Shown in pieces: positions 54,341-64,000 of a DNA stretch of 64,000 bases. Origin of the DNA: Gorsachius magnificus (taxonomy: Eukaryota > Chordata > Aves > Pelecaniformes > Ardeidae); contig CM067084.1 of the NCBI GenBank assembly GCA_034008185.1, forward strand, positions 9,195,385 to 9,259,384, in the 5' to 3' direction. A model generated the notes under the pieces. That model did no database searches. It worked only from the letters and a program-made list of their open reading frames with translations, and was not told the DNA's origin. Both the position numbers and the translations under genes were made by a program. Positions within the stretch are counted from its first letter, which is position 1. Every line of letters starts with the position of its first letter.

Positions 54341-55241
54341 CTGAAAAAGATTTATGATTCCATTACAATCAAATACAGCGGCATTTGCTAGTTAGCCTGC
54401 ACTGCTGCAAATTCACTTCTTCTCCTACGTGCTAAGGTTCTGAACCTGAATCACCAAAATTGATGGCAACTTATCAGCAAGCTCAGCCTCCTAAAATAAT
54501 CTTGCCACCCTTGCTGCTCACTACTTCCTCTACTCCGAGTACTCTGTTTTAATTCTCCCGTACCTAATCGGGCAAGCTTTATCACACAGTGGCTGCAACC
54601 GCTGCTATTAAAACCGGCACAAATTCCCTCAGCCTGTTTTGGTTCCAATTAATGTGAAAAATTACTCCCCCTCCCTCCAGAGGCACACTTCCATACTTTT
54701 GAGAAATTATTTCAAGACAAACTTGTTCAGCCCTTCATGCCAAAACAATTCTTTGTCCTAATCACAATTCTATGGCATCCAAAGCCAACAACCTGCAAGC
54801 AGAAATTCCATCAGCTAAGCCACACTGAGGTTCGAGAGTGAAATTCTGCGCTGAGGAGCTGAAAAGAGAACGCCTTTCTTGGATAAAACTAAAAGGTTAA
54901 AAAAGCTATAGTGGCATATGGTGGAATGCTCTCTATGGAAGAAAGGCCTGAAATCCCTGCTCTTTTCCTAAGAAGGTTACACTGCATTATTAATGTTACT
55001 GCCCACGTCTCCCCAGCCCAAATCAGTCATTTTTATTAAAAGCATTTCCTTAAGCTAAAGATGTGCTGCTAATTTGAGAATTTACCTTTAAATTGCATTT
55101 CCCACTCTCTTACACTTTCCATCTGTACAGCATTTAAGTCCGATAGGTCATCATATTCATCTCTGAGTGCATCTTTATCTAGACAGAAAGTTGCTAGTCC
55201 CCTGGAGGCATCTCTGCCAGCAAATATTCCATATGGACCCT
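54243..55241 (-). CDS. PGRMC2: PGRMC2, C-terminal part (2 exons)
   Basis: Progesterone receptor membrane component 2, a membrane-anchored cytochrome-b5-like heme protein of the ER and nuclear envelope that acts in intracellular heme delivery. Minus-strand exons 55086-55241 and 54243-54340 give the last 84 residues: [59 protein letters not shown] and an acidic tail [18 protein letters not shown]. The Tyr of GPYG corresponds to the heme-ligand Tyr113 of PGRMC1. It is PGRMC2 rather than PGRMC1 by [18 protein letters not shown] and the [12 protein letters not shown] tail. Exon 1, with the membrane anchor and the first half of the b5 fold, is beyond base 64000. Convergent with LARP1B, as in human. 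Confidence 0.96.
55086..55241 (-). CDS. PGRMC2: PGRMC2 exon 2 (heme-binding b5 fold)
   Basis: 156 bases. Acceptor ttgttttcag, donor gtaaat. It enters after one base of a Glu codon and leaves after one base. Encodes the [20 protein letters not shown] core of the b5-like domain and the heme-side Tyr. Confidence 0.97.
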
Positions 55242-58200
55242 CTGAAAACAAAAAGACAAAATCGACACCTTCAAGTTCCTTGTTTATGGATCTCAGTTCT
55301 TTATACAGTCTGCCGAAGCCACACATTGAACTTCTGCAGCGATGGAAACAGCAGCAGTTTCAACACCATGGCTGTTTGGCATTCAACAGCACTGCAATTC
55401 AATCTTAAGTCTCACTAGGAGATAAAAGTCTGCTGAAGGAAGCAGAACCGAGAAAATAGCTTTGAAGGGGTATCTGGAAAAATCCCTGTCATTTGGTGCA
55501 AGTCAGTTGATGTAAATTCCAAAGGGACTGGAGGCTGGAATTTAAAAGAAACGCACTTCTATTAAGCAAAACATAGAATATTTACAAGTTAGGCACAAAT
55601 AGAAGCAAATTGTATAGACATCTTAATTAGAAATCCATTGAATTTCATCAACAAATTGAACTTAAGAGCGCTAATTAATAATTTCACTTCACTTACAGAA
55701 CCACCACAAGTCTCAACGTACTTGACAGACAGTGCGTCTGTCGACGCGTTTCTTCCGTGGAAATAACCTCATTGATTTTGGGCAGCAGATCACCCCTACA
55801 CCCATCCTGTATTGTTCTTGAAAATGGCACAAATCTTCACGTTAAGTATGTAAAGCACCTACGTTCTTTGTGCTTTTTTGACTGATGCAAAGCAGCCCAA
55901 ATATACTGGTAAAATTTTGAGCAATGACTGTCAAATAACTACTATTACAAATTGATTTGCAAGTTGATTTGCAAACCAACAACGTTCAGGACGAGGTTGG
56001 TAACTGGCTTTCCCAAATTTTTATTAATCTAAAGAACTTCAAGCATATTGTTATATTAGATTTTTCCTGACCTAAAGCCGAATAATACCTTAATTCAGCT
56101 CAATTAAAAATATCACGAAACAAAACAAAAAACCAAACACTTTAAAATTTTCTGCACGAAACACAGCAGCTAAGCGACAGGGAAATGCCCAAGGCATTAC
56201 GAAGAGCGGGCACTACTTGAAGATAAATAGGCCAGAACTCTTCTCTGGCTTACCTCTCGGAAGACGACAGTGGCTGTCAGCCTGAAGAAAAGGCAGCACC
56301 CATGGGCAAGAATGAACACAAGCAAGTGGCAACACACTGTCCTTCACCCCCTCTATTGCCTGCTGTAGCACCTCAGACCTCTTCTGCACCAGGACGAGCC
56401 ACAGGAGATCATTCAGAGAGGCTGGTTTCCTCCCAGGCCGCTGGCTCCAGCCACCACACCTATCTGCTCCTGCCGGGCATTGACTTCAGGGTTGAGACAA
56501 AGGCCGAATGCAGCAGGAAGAGCTCCTGAGGCAGGGAACCTGAGTGCCATAGGGATTAGAAGAAACTACGTCCTCACAGAACCGCGGTCGTCTCTCCGCC
56601 CCAGAGTGCTTGGCATTGTAAGTTGCTCACAGGCAAACCTGAGAACAGAAGGGTGTCTTCTATGCCAAAGACAACTCCCCTGTCTCTCTGGAAACAAACC
56701 AACTGATTTAAAAGCAAAATTTCACAAGAAGTACACATCAGAGAAAGAACTATCAATGGGAAGCTTGCACTGTACAAATCTGGCCGTAAGAGACAACCAT
56801 AATGATAACAGCATCTCTGTGCTCATCCTTTCAGATACTTAGCTCCAGGAACGGCACTACGTCTGGGATCAGGGACCGCATTTAGGCTACTTAAGAGAAA
56901 CAAAGTCAAGAGGGCTTGTGAACCCTATCTTCCCTATTTGTATCCTGAATTAGATGTTTATTTGAAAAACGGGATTCAAAGACTGAAATCAATCCTATAC
57001 CAAGATATTTAATCTACACATTTTGCATGTTCAGTCGCTTCCCATGAAACAGTGTAAGAGGTAGTGCTGGCCACCATTTGCAACATAACATAGAGCTTCT
57101 TCAACCAAAATGTCTTGCTTCACCCCAACATAGTTATCATTCAAGCCATCTAGTTTTTGATCTGAATGAAGAACACAGGAGCTATAAACAGCTCTTACAA
57201 AACCCACACACCATCAGTAAATCCTTAAGAGCAATTACAGATTGATACTTAACCTCCCCACTGACGGCATTTTGTCCCCATTTTTTCCTTTCTCTGAAGT
57301 GTTTAAAACAAGTATTTCCATAAACTCTACTAGCTGTTTGCATAATGTGTTTTCAAAATTCTGGGTAACCACAGTTACCCTTCCCTTCTACCCTGCATTT
57401 AGTGGCTCACGGGGTTTTAGCGCACCTGCTGGGATGCCACCTCTTGGTCCAGCAGCTGGATTTCGATTATTTCTATTAAAAAGAGAAATACATTATATTT
57501 ATCAGTATCAAGCCCTGAACACCCTTACATCTTAATAATATACTTAGTTGAAAGCAAGAATGCTTTTAGAATGTACCGGTTTAAGATTAATGTATGCAAA
57601 ATCTCTGCAAATATATTGTCATGTCAGATGCTATTACACCAATATTTTTTTTTCTTCTCTAAACTGAATTTAAATGTTAACATTCCGGCATGTTTACTAC
57701 AGAAGTATTCAGGAATCACAGAGAAACCATCGAGCCAGGTCCAAGCACTCAACAGAATGCTAACTAGTAAAAAACAGCCTTTGGACTTAGTAGACAGCAT
57801 CTCAAATTCCAGTTCTGCATATGTAACTCAGAAATGTGTCCCATTCCTTAATCCTTTACTGAAAGGCAAATATTGAATTATGATTATTTTTTAAAAAAGT
57901 GCAAGCCAGGCTTCACTTTAGTTGCAGGGCTGCTGAAGAGGCAGTTCAGAGATCTCAGTAGGAGCAATCCACTTCAAGATTTAAAGCTCCCATTCAGACA
58001 CTTTTACACAGAGATTCAGTACAGTATTTTATATTAATATAAGATATACAGGTCTGGGGGTTTGCTGTAAGCCCTAGTCTATTATTCACTTTTATATAAA
58101 TACTGGTGCAACAGTCTTAAAAAAGTATTAGATTTCATTGCATTTGCAGAAGCATCCAGGAGGGTGCCAGCATAGAGAACGCTGGGGAGAAAATACGCTT

Positions 58201-61200
58201 CAAGAACATGATTTGGAAGTAGAAACATTAGTGCAATCCTAGACATACGTCCACAGAGTTCTTTCATGACCAGATGCAATTTACTCTGCAAGCCCTACCC
58301 ATAGTCCTTTTCTTTCCTTTTGTCTGCCTACATATTTAGACGGGCTCCTGTTCTAAATAATTGATTGCACCGTGACATGATACACATACTGAAGAGATTG
58401 CAAAAAGAGATGCTATTAGTATAGGTATGTACACCAAACGGATTTTTCAACACCCCATCACAAAATGTCAGTGGTTTTCTTTTGCTGTACCCCCAAATTA
58501 GCTATTTCACAGCCAATATCTCTTTAAAAAATTCTTCCACTTCTATTTGGCATCTCAAAACAACAAAAGGGAAGTTTGGGAAAGTGTCAAAACCTGTTAG
58601 AACACGTCTGCTACACGTTCCCTGGCTTCACGTAGCTACGAGCCTTACATGAGGGAAACCTTTGCTCCTTGAAGAATGCTCTTCTTCCCATCTTTGCTTT
58701 CACGTACTAAAACAGATCGTTTCAGAGCTTTTGTTTATTTTAGCACTGAGACCAGTTATCAAGACTACGTATTTGCCTACGTATCTCCACATCTATACCA
58801 CCACATTTATACACTGCCTTTTTCCCCTGTATGAAGTCCACATCTACCTTACAAACCTACCCTGTATAAAGTATGCCCTTCTTTAAGCTACAACGCATGC
58901 AAAACCTTGCTACTCACCACCTGCAGATCCTCACTTTCTTTCAGAATCCAGTTAAAAATCTGGCTGCCTCGATGTATTTGACATCTTGTTCCAGCCTGAC
59001 ATTCCTCTTTATTCACAAATGAACCGGGTAGCTTGAGAACTGGCAAAATCAAAGTCTCTTCAGCCAGTAAAAATACCTTTCCATTCCTGCATTCAGGATT
59101 TCTGCATCTTCTAGCCCTGTTTTGGTTCTCAAATGGAGATATAATTTCTCTTTGAGGACACCCTAATACAACAGAGGCGAGGAAAAATAAATTTAAACAT
59201 TAAAGCACCATATTTCAAAATTTGAGATACAAAGCTGCCCAAGCTGAAGTTTTTATCTGGAAGCTCTGCTTCTAGTCACTTGCTCCAAAACAGGCTAAAC
59301 TGGATCTTGGAACGGCACGTGTTTCCATTTTCAACCGGTTTGGGCAATACTTCCCAAAATATTGCCTGCAACACCTATGCTGGTGTTCAACTTCAGAGTA
59401 GATATTCTTGGTTTACCAAAGAGGCTATCTGACCATTTCAGTTCTATACTGGCTTTCCAGAAGATCCCAACCTATTGCTCCAAGACCAGTAACGAAGGCA
59501 AATGCTGTACACTGGAACTTTGGGTTGCTCCAACTGTCAGCACAGGGACTGCACCACAGATGAAGCGATTTGTAATCTAAGACCTGTATTCATCTCACAA
59601 GGCCCATACAGGTTCTCCGACGAAGCCACACAGGTTAATAAGGTTCAGTTTTAAACCAGCTTTGGTGTCTTCAAGTAGTCAAAAAGCACTTCCAAGCAAG
59701 CACCAAAAACGCAAAGCATACCAGACGTTCTTTGCATCTGTGGGCTCCAGGCAGCCACTGGAAATAAAGCCCAGTTTTGTCTGAAGCTTAGAAATTCCTG
59801 GACAACATTTCTTAAACTGCAGACAAGAATAAAGACTAAGTTCTCCTTTAATGTAAGTTAAAGGAACAAAGGGAGACAGACCACGAAATTATTGACAGCT
59901 GCACTATTCTACCACTTTAGCTACCTCTCCCACTCCAAATCAAAGCAAAATCTCCACTGTCTGTTTAAAATTTTCTCTCTGAATCCCAATACACATTTGT
60001 TCAGTGTTGCATCTTTTATGAGGGAATGAAAAACCTACAAATTAGACAAAGCCATTTTGAGATGCGGCTTGAAAGCAGAAGCTTTCTAATAAAATTTATC
60101 ACGGGGAATTCAAGGTGACTGACTTTATTGCTCCAGATTTACGTGAAAGGAAAGATGTGGGTCAATTTTAAATTACAACTTGCATGGAAAGTAAGTGTTC
60201 TTCGCAGAGCGATCCACAGAATCTACATGCTAAGATGGGAACTGCTTAGAAAGAGGGGTCTAAACCTGACTTCTTAGGCACAAGACCAGAGGGCCTCACT
60301 CTCACTTCCTTCCTTTTGAATTCTGTGGGAAAAAAAATGTAAGAATCAATGACCTAATTCCAACTAAGGGGGCAGACAACCAGCACTGCTAGGCGAGCCT
60401 GTAGTTCAGCAGTCAGGAGATTCCTCGAAGACAGCTCCATACTTGAGGAGGACCTAGATCCCGTGTCTTGCTTTAGTGAGAAGTGCTCTGGCCACTAGTT
60501 TATTCCATAGTAAGGCCAGCAAAGCTGGCCAGGTTTCTGACTGAATAAAAGAGAGCTACACTAGCATGTACTGGATTATCTATATGTCATTAACAATGAT
60601 GCATCTAACACATCCTAGTATATCTTGCGGTGAGCATAGTCGCTTGATCAGGACCCTCAAACCTCGGGTGACTGGGACCTGAATGGCTTAAATAGGAACT
60701 AGGGATTTACACAGATCTTTTATCAAACACACAGTTGTTCAACTTTTAAGGAATATATCCAGGTTATTAAAAAAGGGGAAAAAGAAAAAGATAACGAGAG
60801 AGCTGACAGACACGCAGAGCAGCAGTGGAGGAGAAGACAGAGTGAGGCACCTTCCTGCACAAAACCACTTTACTGGCCCCTACTCTCAGTGAACATGGAC
60901 TGGGGGCTTGGAACAACCCCTTCATCCTGATGGCAAGGGCACCTCTCCTTTTTATTCAGCAGTATGGAAGCAATCCCTTGCCAATACGCATGTATACACC
61001 TTTTTAGTTTTACTGCTTCTGGTAGGAATTTCAGCTTCTTTATCCAGAAATGCTGTTTCTTTGAAAAGCTGAGTCCCGGGGCAAGAGACTCCTCCGTTAA
61101 ACAGACACCAAAGAGCTGACAAACATCAAAAACACAGAGAAGATGCACACTTTACAGGAAGCACTTCTTTCCCTTATCCTCTGTACTTATCTGTAAACCC

Positions 61201-64000
61201 TCAGCCTGTTACGTTCTTAAGATAAGGCCACCCGTAACACAATTCTCCAGGCACAACGTATATGATGTCCCTCCTGCAACATTTCACTCTAACCACACAC
61301 TTGTAAAGGATGTACCGAAAAGCATCAGTGCCATCTTTTAAACAGAGACACAATGAAGTTCACAGCACTCCATTCCAAAGGAAGTCCAACTGCATCAGAT
61401 TATTTTTATACAAATGATGGGAAAGAATTACAGCTGTTTACCACAAAATTTTTCAAAATATTTAATGTCAGAAATGGCGGTTCTTAACTGGATTTGCAAC
61501 ATTAAAAAAAAAAAAAAAAAAAAAGGTAATTTTCCCCTCATGAAAAATGAACAATGATGGAAATTTCTGTGGAAGGAACTACTACCTAATCTATTCCTCC
61601 TGGCAAACTGGAAAGCAGAAATATTCACAGCACTTTGAAAGACAAGAGCAGGATGAGAAATGAGTTGACAGTGACAATGTAGTGCAGCTAAGGAAAGTCA
61701 GGAAATTGATTTTTTTTAAATCATGAAACATTAAGGAGCAAGAAGTGACGTGGAACAGTTGTATACACTGGACTGCATATAACCTTGCTTTGTCATGCTC
61801 AAAGCTGTATATTTTTCATAACTGCACGAAGTATGTGGTAAGTTAATTAAAACCTGTTTACAGCATTATCTTGGCATGCCAATTTAAATGCTAAATATTA
61901 AGATTTGCTAACATGACTTTACCTCTTACTATGCCCTTCTATTGACCAATACACTACCAGGAATCTCGATACAAACAAGCATGAAATTAAATGTTGCGAT
62001 AAATGAAACACTAAAAACTGTCTCTCATTATAAGGATATAAAACCAACACAGAGCGCATGCTAAAGGTATTAAATCATCGGATTCTAAGTCATGAAGTGT
62101 GATTACAGATGGAGAAATCACCCCAAAACAGCTTCTTGGAAATTCTGGTTACATGATATTTTTAATAGTGGGCTTCTAATTGTTTATTTCTATTAGAGTT
62201 TGTGGGTGAGAAAGGAAAAGGTAATTAATTAAAATTAATAACCAAGCAAAGCATTCCAGGACACTTAATCATTCGGGCACAAACAGAACCAGTATTTAAT
62301 ACAACTGTTGAAACAAAGAGGATACTTGCAGGACAGAGGACTATCCCAGGAAGCAGCATTTTGGAAAAGAACTTGGCAAGTGAAGTTTTAAATTAAGAGC
62401 TCACTGTAAGCAAAGTGATTTTTGGAGGCACAGACTGTTAAATATGTGATATAACTTTTTCTTGCTCTTAGCTAAAATGCATTAGATATAACAAAGACCA
62501 ATAGGATACCAATGAGAGAAACTGTGGAAGGCTTAAAAAGGGCAATACGAGAAAAACCAAAAAAATTGGAAAACATTTAGATTAAATGCTCAAGAAACTG
62601 AAGTTTTCAATCATGGCTGTTTGAAAGGATGACTTGGAACAGTCTACCCATTTTTTAAAAAGCCTTAACTGCATGTATGTAACGGACTCTTCAGTGAGCC
62701 AGAGCAAAGCATAACAGGATTCAGTGGATAGAAACTTAAAACCAGGAGAGCTTCTAATAAAGTGGTGGGGGTTTTAATGACAAAAATCTGGACTAGATGA
62801 CAATCCCATGCATTTTTAGCTATGTTCTGCTATAAGCAGAAAAATAAGGAACACCTTTGCATCCAAACTACAGCAAAAAAACCCCCTCAGACCTTAATTT
62901 CAAGACATCAGAAGCCTTCTGAGACAGCCACATTACTGAACGTGAACGCAGCAGGCAAGACACACTTAAGATTTGATAGCGAGCAGCCCTCAGCCAATGC
63001 TTTTTGCTGCCTTCAAAGCTGAAGTGCTATTTCACATCAGTACCTCAACAAAGTACAAAAGGCTCACAGTGCGGGCCTGCAGTGTCAGCAAAGCCAGTGC
63101 CCTCAACTGTTTCTCCTGTTAAACAAAATTTGGCCATGGCTTTGTTGGTATGCTTTGCACTTCTCTTGCTATACTCCAGCTATGAGGCATAAAATTGCCC
63201 AGAGAACTCCTGTGGACATCTGGCTACTCTGACTGAAGTCTTTCTGAAAAGGTCTCAACCAGCCACTGAAGACCTTTCCACCTAAATCTTCCCAGATCTT
63301 TTAAGGCCCACAAAACCATCTATCAGCTTTTTTTCTTTTCAGCCACAAAACAGTGCAAGAAAATATTCCATGACATGCATCTATACCGGGAAACCACATC
63401 AGCACGATTCAAAAATCAACACGTTTGGCAGAAAACACGCAGCTGATGATGCACAACTTGAGCATTGTATCCTAATGCACATGGTCCCAAGCAACGGAGA
63501 TCTGATAGACAAAGATGATGGCGGTTCTGTGATAAAAAGGCAATCTTTCACTACGGGGCAGAGGGAAAGCCTTTGTCCCTCTCCACGAAAAGCTGGAAGC
63601 ACTGCTTTAGGGAAACCAGCTGCTGCCAGTTATCAAAAGAGCAGACCCATGTCCTAGAACATAAAGCTTTAGCTTCCTCACAATAACAGACCTCCAGAGG
63701 TTGATGATGTGAACCGGTGACGATAGCTACAGTGGAAGAGTCTAAAATTTAAGTTGTGTTTGACACACAAAAGACTTCAAGTGAATGTTTAGATTACGGT
63801 TCAGTATTATTTCATGGAGTAACTTATGAGGCAACGTGTCAACTTTCTGGTGTTTTTAAGTTTCATGGAGCATATATATTACCTGCATTTTATATCAGCA
63901 CATAGGTCTCAGTTTAAAAAACCCTAAAGTGAGAGAGACAAAAAAGAACTAGCCCAATTAGGTGTCTTGACAACTGCAGCACACCAGACTGCATTTCCTC
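55242..64000 (-). other. PGRMC2: PGRMC2 intron 1 (part)
   Basis: At least 8.8 kb of AT-rich intron. Exon 1 should be GC-rich and no such block occurs before the window end, so it lies beyond. It contains an A21 run at 61504-61524 and scattered short homopolymers. No exon, RNA gene or transposon was recognised on either strand. Confidence 0.75.

Overview
This is a vertebrate, most likely avian, nuclear window. It holds spliced genes with GT-AG introns, one strong CpG-island promoter and very few interspersed repeats. The only clear transposons are two pieces of a CR1 LINE, the family that dominates bird and reptile genomes. The species cannot be fixed from the sequence. The gene order ABHD18 > LARP1B > < PGRMC2 is the one known from human 4q28, so this is a conserved synteny block.

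Layout: (1) 1-7569 on + is the 3' part of ABHD18, an alpha/beta-hydrolase: five coding exons with intact frame, encoding the last 258 residues, including the Asp and His that should complete the catalytic triad. Its 3' UTR follows, with a near poly(A) signal at 7858 and a possible distal one at 10306. (2) About 7.9-14.4 kb is intergenic with no supportable gene. (3) 14.4-15.8 kb is a CpG island carrying GC boxes, a 42-base purine tract, a run of 40 C and the first exon of LARP1B. (4) 15090-46168 on + is LARP1B, rebuilt here as 19 coding exons whose splice phases all agree. They encode the N-terminal LARP1-type motif, an RG-rich tract, the La module, a PAM2-like motif, the acidic DEE segment and the DM15 cap-binding repeats. 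(5) 46.2-54.2 kb is the gap between the two convergent genes, probably largely 3' UTR at its two ends. (6) 54243-55241 on - has the last two coding exons of PGRMC2 (cytochrome-b5-like heme protein). The rest of the window to 64000 is its first intron; exon 1 lies outside.

The most notable signal is that the LARP1B frame is broken in two places in this sequence although every other exon is intact. In exon 1 the start codon and the conserved PPPKENPWT motif are in different frames. In exon 7, just before the La motif, two small frame shifts about 25 bases apart flank an in-frame TAA. Either the assembly has small indel errors or this LARP1B copy is decaying. No new system such as a novel operon, array or RNA family could be supported.

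The three genes have no shared pathway: a putative serine hydrolase, an RNA-binding translation regulator and a heme carrier. They are neighbours by ancestral order.
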